Assembly (NCBI GenBank): GCA_001574975.1
Contig: KQ965800.1
Coordinates: 62,001-126,000 of the forward strand
Source: Gonapodya prolifera JEL478
Lineage: Eukaryota > Monoblepharomycota > Monoblepharidomycetes > Monoblepharidales > Gonapodyaceae
DNA length: 64,000 nucleotides
Direction: 5' to 3'
The notes under the pieces: generated by a model
What the model saw: only the letters and a program-made list of their open reading frames with translations
Told to the model about the DNA's origin: nothing
The model's database searches: none
Translations under genes and position numbers: made by a program
In this document: one piece after another, positions 45,533-56,724 of the stretch
Layout: each line of letters starts with the position of its first letter
Position numbering within the stretch: the stretch's first letter is position 1

Positions 45533-46025
45533 CTTGAGTGTGTTGCGGTTCGCGATGGTGTGGTTTGGTGGTGTTGCAGTCGTTTGAGAGCACGGGGCGG
45601 CTCGAGTTGCTTGAGGTGTTGGAATGGTGCAGGGCGCGTGACCTCGCTGGCTTTGCTCCAGACAAATTCAATCCAAAAATTATTACACGATGAATAAATC
45701 AAGAAAGAATAAGAGAAATATTTAGATCGACTTGGATTATTTAGATGATGAAATTATAGAGGAATAATCTGGTACCGTCGCGTGTGGCATGAGCTGAGAG
45801 CTTGACAACTCTAAAATCGCCTTCTGCAAGAGGAATAGCCGAGCTGAAAAGACCCAAACCGATCTCAAACGGGAGCAAACTCAACTTAAAATGAAGTTCG
45901 GCCCAGTTCTTGCTGAAAATGAACCCGATAAGACAGAAGGAAGTGGGCAATTATGTAACAATTGGTCTTCATCGAATGAATCATCATTTCAAAGTCCAAC
46001 ACAACAAAAGCGTCATAAATAAGCA
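45533..46025. other. Intergenic region between H1 and the SH3-receptor array
   Basis: About 490 bp holding the H1 promoter and the 3' UTR of the first array gene. AT-rich from 45,660; no gene is seen. Confidence 0.4.
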
Positions 46026-48817
46026 TTAAAAATTCTCATATCTCCCTGACAACATGGAAGAATCGGTCGACACCTTCCATGCCGCGTTGCTATCGAGTGC
46101 GACAATCTCGGAGGGAATTAATGGCGTTGCAGTCGAGCGATATCGCGAGAGCCCCGAGTATCCCGAAGGCGGAAGCGCCAAGGACTCTTCGTCCTTGCGA
46201 AAACGAGAGCCGATATTGTGACCGCGAACATCGCTGTCACCGTTCATCATTGTTCGTCCTGAGCTTGCGCTGGGAAGAGGAGACGAAGCCTTTGACAAAA
46301 CTCTTCGCGAGGCGATTCCTGTTCGTATTGATCGGCTGGCGGTTCGCGGTAACTGGCGACTTGCCATATTGGATTCGAATCTGTTTCCAGGTGCGGAACC
46401 TGCCATGAGGTAATTCAGCGGTCCGAGGTCGAGGCAGTCGCTATGATACGAGGGAGACTGAGAAATATCATTTTCAAATACTTCGAGGGTCACCCAACAA
46501 CTTACACAGGACTGGTTTAAGCAAATGAAGAAAAGCAATAGCGATATGGGAAACATGAATGAGATAACGTGGCGGTAAAGAAGTCGAAAGTACTAACAAA
46601 GCTCCAGTTGCTCCCGTTGAAAGCTGAATAGCGAAGTATAACTGAGTGGAATGAAGAAAAAATCGTCGTTTAAAACAAAGCACCCACATTTGCCCCGCTA
46701 GCCCATCCATCTCTGAACACGAAGTGAACTATTACCATGCTGCCTTCGTCAATTTGTATTTCGTCGTCCTGAGACGCGTTATACTGGCGCAAAATGATTG
46801 ACGTCCGAGTCAGTTCCTTCACATCGAGAAAACCGAAGATCTTTGTGACCTACGCACATCAACTAATGCTTGGAGGGGCAGTCCTCTGTATTCCACACAT
46901 GGTTCGTGAAGTTGGTTAAGTGGACGAGCAAGATAGTCGAAGAATGGCTGAAAGCGAAACGATCACGATAGTTTATATCCGACCTTACGAGTATCTCCAG
47001 TATCAAACCCTACGATGGTGAAGCTCACATGAAGCACAGGCACATCTTCAACTTGAGCTTCAGGATCCTCAAAAGCAGTTGCGTGACTAGCCTGGTCTAT
47101 TGAGCGGAAGGAGTCTCTGCTGATGACTTTTGAACCGCTGCCGATCTTCTTGGTAGAAAGAGGCCAAGATCGGCCTTCAGCAAGTGTCGAATGCAAACTT
47201 GGAGCGGTCGACGAGGCTCGGACCATGGAGGGCTGAATGGAAGAGCTGGGTGGGCAGTATGAGTCAAGGTTCTCTGACCGCATGGAGTTATCGCTCATAG
47301 CCTTTGAAGGCATGCTTGGTGCGCCTTGAAGAGTACGGCGAGAGCTCGAACTTGAACGTTGTGACGTTGTGTCCTTTTTGATGATCATCGATCCCGAGTG
47401 AAGAGGGAAAGAGTCCGATCCAAACTTCGAGGGACCGCCGTCCTCAGAAGTATTTGCGTCGCTTGGCTTCGTTTCACCGCTTGCTCTTAGATGCAGCACA
47501 GAAGTCTTCAGCTCGCATGCAATGCTCAACAATCACACAAGTATCGCTCACCCCTGTTTCTGCCGTCGGATTATGAACCCAGCGAGTACACCAATGAGAA
47601 TGACGGCGCCCCCTACAGATCCCGCAATAACACCAACGCCTGGACCTCGAGGAGAAGGTGTTGCTGTCCCTTTCAGAGAGCCATTGCTTGTGCCCCCTTC
47701 AGGTGATCCAGATGTCCCATCTCCGCTGGATCCAGCATTGCCCACACCGCCAATTCCATCCAAGGTGGTGCCAGAATTGGGACTAGACGGATTCGCTGCG
47801 CTTCCAGAGGTGGATCCGGAACGTCCACCTCCTGCCGGAGGCGGAGGGGGAGAGGGAGCACCGTTGGGGGTTGCACCAGCGCCAGAAGTTGGGGCGGTAC
47901 CATCACTCGGAGGCGGCGGAGATACTGCGGTGCGAAGAAGATATCAGACCATACCATCAATATTTCCTGGCGCTCAGAGTGGAAAGGACGTACTATTTCC
48001 GGAAGCTAAGAAGAAGTAATTAAGGAGACAATTGTCATCAATTTGGCGATAGGCGGCTTCTCCTCTCGAAGCAATACTCACTAGGAGGCGCCGCAGTGGG
48101 GCCCGCAGGAGGAGAGTCCGGGATTCCGGCCGGTGGGGCTGCCGGTGGACTGTTTGAAGGGGGTGGTCCGGTTGCAACGGGGGGTGGAGAGTTCGGGGGA
48201 GATGGAGGTGGAGCCGCCGGCGGTGGCACTGCTGGAGGAGGTGGAGGAGTTGCCGGAGGGGGTACTGCGGGAGGCGGTGGAGGAGGTGGTGCGGGTGGTG
48301 CAGCTGATCGATAGAAAATGCAAGTTTGCAAACATGTCGCCCCAGAGTGAGCAAACGTAGTTGGAGCAGCTCCGTAGACGTAAACTCGATGCATACGCAC
48401 CTGGAGGTGGAGGTGCTTGAGCACATTCGGCTGCTGTGCATTTGCATGAGCCAGGGCTGCCATTACAAGTTCCAGTGTGGGGATTAGATGCTGGAGGACT
48501 ACTAGACAAGTTCATGAGCTCACCAGCGCTGCGTTCCTTCCGGGCAAAGAACGTCGCTACAAATTTGCCTGCGATACAAGTCCGATCCATGCAATGCGTC
48601 ACCATCGCCTGGGACAATGACCCCTCCGCTCCATGCAAGTGAGCCTATTGCGGCTCCTTCAGAGATTTCACGGTGGCGATCATTCGATTTGAGCAGCAAA
48701 CGAGGGCATTGGTAAGTCGTGGCCGAAAAAGGACACGTGTGGGCAAACCTGGACCTTACCTGACGAGGCCACCCCAATCATAAGCCATGTTACGATAACG
48801 ACCGCTACAATCTTCAT
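46026..48817 (-). CDS. Receptor-like SH3 membrane protein, array member A
   Basis: Exon 1 (48760-48817) is a signal peptide, MKIVAVVIVTWLMIGVAS. Next is a small Cys module (QICSDVLCPEGTQR, then NGSPGSCKCTAAECAQAPPP), then polyproline exons (48,080-48,300, runs of PPPPP and APPAG). A juxtamembrane segment leads to one helix (GVIAGSVGGAVILIGVLAGF) followed by IIRRQKQ. The cytoplasmic part of about 190 residues is Ser-rich and ends DVPVLHVSF. The SH3 domain is spread over exons: PFFDYLARPLNQLHEPCVEY, GLPLQALVD, YNASQDDEIQIDEGSMVIVH, FVFRDGWASGAN, LSTGATGA, microexon (46506-46511), VDCLDLGPLNYL. The ALxxY, DGW, FP and PLNYL positions of the SH3 binding face are present. The tail ends with SGYSGLSRYRSTATPLIPSE, conserved among paralogues. 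It is likely a plasma-membrane/wall-spanning sensor or anchor; its partners are unknown. Confidence 0.72.
46506..46511 (-). other. 6-nt microexon completing the SH3 'FP' in gene A
   Basis: Read on the minus strand: ...CCAG|TCCTGT|GTAAGT. The preceding exon ends GCTTT|GTTAGT (phase 2). The following exon starts C GAC TGC CTC. Joining gives Ala-Phe-Pro-Val-Asp-Cys-Leu, i.e. the SH3 'G-x-FP' turn. Introns of 86 and 65 bp flank it. The same six bases (CCCTGT in the other three) stand at the equivalent place in B (49488-49493), C (57172-57177) and D (60357-60362). Confidence 0.75.
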
Positions 48818-48899
48818 CTCACAATTTGAGAGACGTTAGGGTGAAGTTTCAAGTGGCAAGATTCATGGCGCTGTATAACGTTTATACGGTGTGTCGGTC

Positions 48900-48908
48900 G
48901 AACTGTTC
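48900..48908. promoter_or_regulatory. GAACNGTTC palindrome upstream of gene A
   Basis: GAACTGTTC lies 83 bp upstream of the start codon of array gene A. Equivalent palindromes occur upstream of B, C and D and inside the 107-bp repeats. A binding site for a dimeric regulator is the simplest reading, but this is inference. Confidence 0.45.
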
Positions 48909-49136
48909 TCGGAATCCATTTTTGGAATGTCATGTGAGGCTCGAAGGTAAAGCCAATATTAAATTTTCTACTGTGATCAGAGCTGAAAGGTAGCGTCGTA
49001 ACAACTTACGTACATTTCTATCTTACAATTGAATGTCTTTAGACAACACTGCAGCAGGTCCTCGGGTCTAAATTACGAGATGGGTCGGACGCTTTCCATC
49101 ACATTGCGGACCTCCTCGCGGAATCTGGCGGATGTT

Positions 49137-51754
49137 TCACTTTGAGTAGCTACTGTCAAGATCGGCCACGACCTCGGACGGAATTATCGGAATGGCGGTG
49201 GAGCGAAACCTCGAAAACGCAGCCGAGTTGTATCCCGCCGTCGCAGTTCTTGCCGAGTTTCCACTGGAAACGCTGGTGAGATTTTGGGACGGAACCCGTC
49301 CGGATCGAAGAGCGAGACTCGTCGTTCGAGAAAGCCGATAGGTTCCAGGGTTGTTGGACTCCAGGCGACTGCCTACCACGGACCCCGCCATCAGGAAATT
49401 GAGCGGTCCAAGGTCCAGACAGTCACTGTCGGGGAAAGGTTTTAGAACTTGAAGTATAGCATAAGTGCGTCAATAGCATCAACTCGCACAGGGCTGCATT
49501 TGTAGGAGAATATCATCCATAGATTGATTGGAGCAACAGTAGCAAAGGATGCGACAAGTCCGCTTAAAAAACGTTATGTCGTGGGTAAGCACCGAACAAA
49601 CTTAAAATGCGCCAGTTACCCCAGTGGAAAGCTGACAACGGATGGGGAGAGCAAGAACTTAGAACAACGCAACAGCATACGCGCATGAACCCCCAAACTC
49701 ACGTCTGTCCCCGACGCCCATCCATCTCTGAACACTGAGTTGACAATTACGAAACTGCCTTGCTCGATCAGTATCTCATCGTCTTGAGTTGGTTCATACT
49801 GTGCAAAGCAGCCAAACAATGCATCAAATCGCGCATTTAAATTGCTTCCTTGCATCAACGTACATCGATAAGTGCGGCGAGAGGCAGACCTCGGTAGGGA
49901 ACACTTGGTTGGTCGAGTTGGTTCGCGGGGCGGGCGAGGTAGTCGAAGAACGGCTGTGGTTTTGCCAACGTGATCAACAGTCAATGAGATGGAGCACAGA
50001 GGGAGTCAGGCAAGTAACGCACGTGTATCACTGGGACTTCTTCATTCTGCATCTCTTCCGATTCGTCCACTTCCTGCTCCAGACTGTCCACCTGCTGCAT
50101 CCCAGAATCGTCCATCCTCGAAGAATGAGAGACCACTCTGCTGCCACCATTTTGGCTCGGCGCCGAACCACCACTTCTCCTCGACGAGGTAGATACCCTC
50201 CCGCTGGCAACCACCTTACCCGACTGCGCCTGCGCGGTGGAATGTCTATCGTTCAGGGTAGATTGCGAGCTGAGAGGCCCGGACTGGTACCCCGTGGGCA
50301 GTTGGTCAGAGAGGCAGGAGTCCACGTTGTCTGATCGAATGTAACCATCATTCATGAAGGCTTTCGACGGCATGGACACGCTCGTTGGTGCCTCTGATTT
50401 GCGAGATTTCAAGGAATGCTGTGTTGTCTCGCTGACACTTCCAACATTAGAGGATACATTTGGGGTGCCGAAGGAGTTTTGGAAGATAGTGCGCCAAAAG
50501 ATCCGTTGCTGACTGTGAAGTCATCATGAGAGTCGGTGTTGTTGCGCTTCGTGATGCCCGGCTCCTTCCGGTTCCGTCTCCTCACAAACAGCCCCACACC
50601 CAAGCCAGCAATCAAAAGCACTCCCGCCACGATTCCAACAATGAGACCGATGCTTGGGCCGCCTGACCCTGAGCTCGCCCCTGTTCCTGTCGACGATATC
50701 GAGCTCGATCCTTCAGCTGCAGGGACCGCGCCTGCCGCATTCGTCCCCGTATTCCCTGTGCCTCCAGTCCCGTTCGATGTCGATCCAGATCCAAAAGTGT
50801 CAGGCCCAGGCACGGGCGCCGCACTTCCAGAAACGGAGCCAGAGGAGCCTCCTCCAGCTGGAGGTGGCGGGGGTGGCGGGGCGCCAATTACGATTGACCC
50901 AGAAGGTGGGGAGGTGTCGTACCGGCCCCAGCTGGTGGAGGTGGGGTTGCTGGGTGAAATAGGTTTTGAGATCCATTCTTCATAAACTGCACTTGACCGA
51001 CTCACTGGTTCCAACATTGGCTGTGACGAGACATGGGGAAAATCGTTGAAAGTACCTCAGTAAGCACATATGTGATGATGCGTTCCTTGGGCGAACTCAC
51101 CGGGAGGGCTGCAGGCGGTGAAGCAGGATGGGGAGTTGTTCCGCCCGACGGTGGGGGAGGCGCAGCAGGGGGAGCAGATGGCGGAGTGGCCGGCGGGGGG
51201 GCTGCAGGGGGAGGAGGAGCAGCAGGTGGAGGCGGAGTAACGGGCGGTGGAGTGGGAGGCGGAACAGCTGGAGGCGGTGGGGGTTGGCCTGGAGGGGCTA
51301 AAGGATTTGTAAGATAATTGCAAGAGCCGGCGATGCCATTCGACGAAGTAAAAGGTTGTACGCAAGCGGGGGAGGTGGCGGAGGTGAAGGGCAAGGGCCG
51401 CATGTACACGTCTGAACACTGCAAGCAAAGACATATGAGTGACTGGCTAAGGTTTTATCAGCATCCTTCTCCACGTTACTCACCATAGGTTTCCGTCAAT
51501 GCAAGAATTGGGACATATGGGAGCCCTTCCGAACAGATCGGGAATGCCCGGATGTTGTACGACTCTTCGGCCTACCCTTGGATATGCCAGCAGAAACTCG
51601 TCGGTGTGCACTTGGTGTTTGTCAAGCGCATCTTGGTGGATTGTTGAGAAGAGAGTTCGGGTGACGAAAAGAATACGAGAATGGACTCACCCGCAGACGC
51701 TACGGATCCCAGGACAAACACCGCCGCTATGAGAGCAACCGAGATGGATCGCAT
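49137..51754 (-). CDS. Receptor-like SH3 membrane protein, array member B (splice sites eroding)
   Basis: Same design as member A. Signal peptide exon MRSISVALIAAVFVLGSVAS (start 51754), Cys module (APICPNSCIDGN, later the FTSSNGIAGSC region), polyproline exons (51,110-51,300: PPPPPAVPPPTPPPVTPPPP). A Gly/Ser/Pro stalk leads to one membrane helix (PSIGLIVGIVAGVLLIAGLG) and RRRNRKEP. A Ser-rich cytoplasmic region contains EVPVIHVRY, then SH3 pieces YEPTQDDEILIEQGSFVIVN and SVFRDGWASGTD. The tail RFRSTAIPIIPSEVVADL stops at 49137. Two splice signals differ from the sisters: the donor before the SH3 microexon reads TT instead of GT, and the microexon donor is GC. If the first is real, reading runs to a stop within the SH3 fold, so B may be losing function or use another donor. 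Confidence 0.65.
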
Positions 51755-51805
51755 CGCATATCCCATCAAAGTTGTGGGTAATCGTCGCTTCGGAGAACAC
51801 CGAGC

Positions 51806-51814
51806 GAACGGTTC
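51806..51814. promoter_or_regulatory. GAACNGTTC palindrome upstream of gene B
   Basis: GAACGGTTC lies 52 bp upstream of the start codon of array gene B. It is flanked by GC on the left and GG on the right, similar to the core of the 107-bp repeat unit. Confidence 0.4.
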
Positions 51815-51936
51815 GGAAATCAGCCGGCGGCGGCGTGTTTTGGACCCACTGAATATTTACAACGTTGAAATATTCAATTGAGTTGATGTCAATTCTTTTC
51901 TAATTACTACCGAGATTATCTCCAGACCTAGTAGAG

Positions 51937-52400
51937 TCAGTCGGTACCTGCCAAGTGGTGGAGTTTGGCCGATCGACGACCTTCAAGGGAATCAAGGTAA
52001 TGACAGCAGAACGATACTTTGAGCTGACACCAGAATACCCAGAGCCTTAGAGCAAATATGAGTGCCCGCTCGCACCGTCGGACAAAAGAGTGATGGATCC
52101 CTGAGCATGGAGTCTTGTCGTTGCTGTCTGTGATCCGCAAAATCTAGTCTACTCCAGGTGCTCGAAAGCCTCTGGGACGGTACCTCTCAAGACACGATAT
52201 CCGTCCCAAGAGCGCGGCTAGCTCTTCGTGGGTACTTGCTGCTGTGAGTATTCGACTAATTGTGCGAAGCATTTGCGCACGACTCGACCAGAGCGGGGCA
52301 CGAGAACCGCTTTTTGCAGAGCTCCGTAGTAAAACTGGAGAGCTTTTTGCAATCATACGCCAGGGACTGGCATAAACCCGTTCAAGTTCATCAAAGATCT
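51937..52400 (-). pseudogene. Relic of an SH3-receptor gene (C-terminal exon only)
   Basis: About 400 bp here align by eye with the C-terminal exon of array gene C (56,730-57,070). Shared runs include GGAATCAAGG, ATGACAGCAGAACGATACTT and ACACCAGAATACCCAGA, and later GCTCGAAAGCCTCTGGGAC. The counterpart frame is interrupted, and no SH3, TM or extracellular exons adjoin it; the 107-bp repeats follow directly instead. It therefore marks a former array member between B and C that was deleted or rearranged. Confidence 0.6.
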
Positions 52401-52479
52401 TAAGCGGGTGATGCGTGTGACCAACGCTGGTGCCCGGGGCAGCAACCGAAGACTGGCCCAAAACTGCAGCACAACAGCA

Positions 52480-52850
52480 CTTAGTCGCGAGTTGTTTATA
52501 TTCGAGACAAAAGTAGCCATTCTAACGCTGAGGTTGTTCATGAAGGAAGTCATCGCTTCTTCTTATGCATGACCATGACGTCACGTCTCGGTCGCGAGCT
52601 GTTCTGGTTCGTGACCACAAGGGGTCATTCTAAACACTCAGATTGTTTGGTTGAAAGAAGTGATCGCTTTACTCTTGATGCCCAATTACGTAACTCGGTC
52701 GCGAACTGTTCGTATTCGAGACAACATGGGGCCGCTCTAGACACTCAAATTGCTTAGTTGAGACAAGCGATCGCTTCGTTCTTGATGGAGAATTACGTCA
52801 CGCGGTCGGGAACTGTTCTTGTTCGAGACAACAAGGGGCGCACCTTTGTG
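52480..52850. repeat. 107-bp tandem repeats (about 3.3 copies), block 1
   Basis: The core TCGCGAACTGTTCGTGTTCG and its variants start at 52485, 52592, 52699 and 52806, i.e. a constant period of 107 bp. The unit also contains CATTCTAAACACTCA, TTGAAAGAAGTGATCGCTT and CTTGATGCCCAATTACGTCA. The last part is a CRE/bZIP-like site (TGACGTCA, TTACGTAA or TTACGTCA depending on the unit). The third and fourth units carry an exact GAACTGTTC palindrome. Sequence similarity to block 2 continues past the repeats to about 52,990. Confidence 0.8.
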
Positions 52851-52852
52851 CT

Positions 52853-53304
52853 CCAATGCGCCGGTGAATCATAGATGCAGCGAATACGGTCTCTTGCTCT
52901 TGTAGAGCTGATGGGGAATGTTCCCACGTTTGCCGCTTGTACCTCTCGCTTGCTCTTCGAATACTTACTACACCCCGTCGAAAATGGCGAAGCGGATGAA
53001 AGAGCAGATAATAGTTGAAATAACGGAACAGCGGGAGATTTCCAACGAATTGCGCATAGAAAATGGCTCGGCATCCAAGTAAGTGAGGATGGTTTTCGGC
53101 TAGGGTCTCGAAGGGTGCCGTTTGCTTATTGCCCAGATGTGTGTGTCGCGCCCGTCCACAGCCGCCAAGGCAAATATTCACCTGCTTCATCTGTCATTGC
53201 CCTAGATCCACTCATTTATAAACCCACGTCGCAGGCCGACTCCATCTTCAAATTCCTCGCAATCTCTTCTTGCTACCCACGCATCAACACCCGCGACACT
53301 CCAC
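52853..53304. other. Intergenic region between repeat block 1 and the LPMO-like pseudogene
   Basis: The first part (to about 52,990) is duplicated at 63,840-63,980, including CGAATACTTACT. The rest holds the upstream region of the LPMO-like gene. Confidence 0.5.
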
Positions 53305-54351
53305 ATGCCGTCCGCACGAACTCTCATCACAGCGCTGGCCCTGCCCCTCTTCTTCGTTGTCAATGCATCGAGATGACAGACACGGCCCCGCGTAACAGCA
53401 ATTACATCGATTACATCACGGTGAGTGCGCGCATAGTGCTGGGGGGAGGAGAGCTGCAAGTAGCCTTGTTTGCTGATTCCCGCGTTTTGTCCGATCTTAC
53501 GTGGTCGTACTGTCTGATGGTCTTTTCTCTTCTCGTTGCAGAACATTGACTACGAGTAGGAGTGAATCGTTTCAATGTTCCGGTTCTGATCAGGCCCTCA
53601 CGATGCGGCGGGTTGTTTGTTTACAGAAATCAATCGCCATTGGGACCGGCGATCAGTTCCCGTGCCAGGGCAAGGTGAGTCTCTTTCGAGCAACGGAGGC
53701 CATGGGCAACCGCGGCGAGACGTGACCGAGCAAGATGGCGAATATTCCCATTCCACTCGGAAAGCGTATCATGACGTGTTGTCTTGTTCGAATAATCGAG
53801 TCACCCTTACTGACCGATCCTTCTCTCTTTCTTTCCAGAGCGAAGGACCGATTGTCGCCACGTACCAAGCCGGATCTTCTATCTCCGTCACGCTCGGGAT
53901 GGGCGGTGCACCTCATGGTAAGTTTTCTCGTGATCAAAACCAGAAGCCGCGACCTCTCACAATTCCCCATTTCACTTCATGACCTTGTCCTAGACGGTGG
54001 ACACTGCCAGGTTGCGCTCTCCTACGACAACGGAAACACGTTTGTTGTCCTCTCCACCGTGAAGCGCGAATGTCTCCGTGCCGAAGGCTTGTCGTACACC
54101 GTTCCCATTCCCGACGGTGCTCCGTCAGGAGATGCGATCGTAAGTTTGGCAATATCTTGTTACCGTCAACCGGGAACTTCACAAATAATAACCGGCACAC
54201 GTTCGTCTCTTTCCCTCAGTTTTCCTGGAGCTGGATCAACGCTGTCGGCAACCGCGAATGCTACCAAGACTGCGCTGACGTGACAATCCAAGACACTGAC
54301 GGTGGATCGCTATCGGGTCCCCAGCTGTTGGTTGTCAATGTTCCCCCTTAA
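53305..54351 (+). pseudogene. Secreted LPMO-like (AA11-type) domain protein, frame-broken
   Basis: A signal peptide (MPSARTLITALALPLFFVVN) at 53305 is followed by exons of a secreted beta-sandwich domain common in fungal chitin/cellulose-active LPMO-like proteins. These are DTAPRNSNYIDYIT, GDQFPCQGK, VATYQAGSSISVTLGMGGAP, GGHCQVALSYDNGNTFVVLS, LSYTVPIPDGAPSGDA and FSWSWINAVGNRECYQDCAD, ending GPQLLVVNVPP. The 'GGHCQ-x-x-LSYD' and 'W-x-N-x-x-GNRE' motifs are diagnostic of that group as I remember it. Introns with good GT-AG signals separate most exons. However, the signal peptide does not join the mature domain in frame, and a slip is needed before GDQFPC. With the stops in the adjoining CE4 part, this argues for decay or poor sequence. 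The exact AA family is uncertain. Confidence 0.55.
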
Positions 54352-54479
54352 TCGGTCGTTGTTCCTGGTGAGTACCCACTTCTTGGACTCGAGTTACGTC
54401 TGATCGAGTTATTGATGCACAAACTTCCACCTGTCTCGACAGAATTCGGTGGCGACCAAACGGCAGGAGAGGATCTCCT

Positions 54480-56163
54480 CGACGCTTGACCTCAAATCAC
54501 CGTCCGCGCCAACCAACAAGGACCCGGAATCTTCACGGGTGCAGGCACAGGCGCTGGCGCCGTTGCCGCTCAAAAACTGCAGTCTGCTAGTGCCCCACCC
54601 ACCGCGATCGCACACTCTTTCGCGGCTGTCACCCTTCCTGATATTGTCCCTCCACCGGAACAAGCCCCTGCTCCGGAAGCCTCTGCTCCGGAAGTCCCTG
54701 CTCCGGAAGTTACTCCTCCGGATGTCCCTGCTCCGGATGCCCCTCCTCGAGGTGCCCCTCCTCCGGATGTCCCTCCTCCCGCCACTCCCTCGGACACTCC
54801 CACGGCAACAGATGCGCCCCCGGCAACCAGTACTGCAGAGCCTGCTACGGAGCCATCGCCACCACTTCCCACACCTACCGGCACGGGCGGCGCTCTCTTC
54901 CAGGTATATACTTCGACGGTGAGTATGCTTTTCCAATCGGTTCCTCAGTCGCTCCGTGTACGGTTGTATCTGCATCTTGAGAAACTTACAATGCATCGCT
55001 CTCTTAATCCGCAAACTCACTCTCACACCAACCGACAACGAAACCGAACCGCAGACGGACCCTTCCAGTACACTTCCGGCCTCCTCGACTTGCTGGACAA
55101 GGAGGGCGTCAACGACACCTTCTTTGTGGTGCGCACCTTTGGTTTGGGTCGTTGTCCGAACAAAACGAAACTGCAACCTGTGTCACCGTCCCTACCAAAA
55201 AACAACATCACACTGGCCCATCTTCCTCCCTCTACACGTCTACGCGCTGCGCAGAAACAGAACGGCAAGAATCAAGGTGACCTCAACGACCCCTTCTACG
55301 CCGAAGTGCTGCACCGCGCGGCGAACTCGGGTCATTGCATTGGGTCTCGGTACTTTTTTTTTCTTCGTTGTGGCTTTTTTTGTGTCATTCCTCACCGTCC
55401 CACCCTCAACCCCACACACCCACCTCCACAGCACATGGTAACACTTTAACCTCACAAACCTCACCGACGACGCCCTCCGCCGCGAAATCAGCCAAGTTGA
55501 CAACGCCTTCGTGCGTCTGTTGGGCAAGAAACCCGCGTTGTTGCGACCGCCTTACGTACGTGTTGCTGTTGCGACGGCGCCGGCGTGTCGTCATACTGAC
55601 CAAGGGGCCTTCGCTGACTTGACCCAACCCCCAACTCCCAAATTGCAATGCGTGCACCGGCATTTGTCCTGAATTGGGTGCATAAAACCAGCACGTCCTG
55701 GACGTCATCTCGTCGTTCGGGTAGTCGTCCGTTGTGATATGGAACCACGACACGACCGGTTTGTTTTTTGCTTGTGTCATGTTGTGGATTTGTTGGGTGC
55801 TCATCGGTTCCATTTTCGTGAGTGATATACAGATTACGCCCACCCGCGGAACATTCAGTTGTCTTTGGACGTTTACATGAACGCGCTGAATACCGTGGAT
55901 CCCAAGGCGTGAGTGTGCTGGGCGGGCGGAGGGGTGACCCAGTGCGGCGGGGTGTCTTGACGTCTCACAAATTTCTAACCCTTTGAACCGCCCCACGTCC
56001 ACCCTCCCACCCTCTCCACAGCGGCAACATCTTGATCCTCGACCACGACGTGGTCCCGACCGTTATGGCACTGATGCAGCAAGCCATCAGCCTCGTTAAG
56101 AGCAAAGGCAAGTGGCGGTTCGTCACCATGGACCAGTGTCTTGGAACGCCGTGCTACCGTTGA
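54480..56163 (+). pseudogene. Polysaccharide (chitin) deacetylase CE4 with Pro-rich linker, broken
   Basis: CE4 enzymes deacetylate chitin in the wall or periplasm. A linker (54,600-54,900: repeated PAPEASAPEVPAPEV, then PPDVPAPDAPP) leads to the NodB fold. The catalytic FDDGP is formed across an intron (TTCGACG|ACGGACCC), followed by FQYTSGLLDLLDKEGVNDTF and FVV. Later exons give RAANSGHCIGS, the HTW-H metal site, FNLTNLTDDALRREISQVDN, LLGKKPALLRPPY, VLDVISSFG and WNHDTT. The end is SGNILILDHDVVPTVMALMQ and KGKWRFVTMDQCLGTPCYR, with a stop at 56163. TAA stands between W and H of the metal-binding motif, and TAG follows VLDVISSFG. With these two stops and the frame change at the linker, the gene cannot make an intact enzyme as sequenced. 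It may once have been one protein with the upstream LPMO-like domain. Confidence 0.7.
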
Positions 56164-56724
56164 GAATGCCAAATGTGCTCCATGGGCGGGTGGAGGCCCT
56201 AAGTTCTACCTCGTCGACTTTTACTTTCTTTCTCCTGGAACCCTTCGTGGAAGCACTTGCATAATTGGTTTGGGTTTTCTTTTTATATTTTAATTAATGA
56301 TCAGGTCTCTTGGCTGGCTTCCCATAGTATTTATTGCCGGGCGGGTTCCCGGTAACAATGGATCAGATACTTGTGGGCAGGCTCCCCGGTGTAGAATATG
56401 AATTGGATTCTAATAAACAGAGACTCACAAAACCGTTCTCGAGAAGTCGAATTGGCCAATCAGTGTACTCCTTTTGAAGATCACAAAAATGAACCATTCC
56501 CGCATTTCGCAATCCAAAGACAGAATTCAGCGAATCTGTCCGAGAGAGTACTTTCACGAAGCAGAGATTTCGCAACTTGCTTGGGTGCGTATATAATTTA
56601 AATTATCAAAATAAGCTTTGATTCTACGGTATAAATAATATATTATCACGTGTGGTACTAACAGTGAAGGTTGAAGATCGGCAAGCAGAATTGTGCATTC
56701 CCAGTCTTCAAGTTTGGGCATCGA
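56164..56724. other. Convergent intergenic region
   Basis: About 560 bp between the CE4 stop (+) and array gene C stop (-). AT-rich, containing two short G/C hairpin-like runs near 56,335-56,390 (GGCGGGTTCCCGGT and GGCAGGCTCCCCGGT). No gene is seen. Confidence 0.4.
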
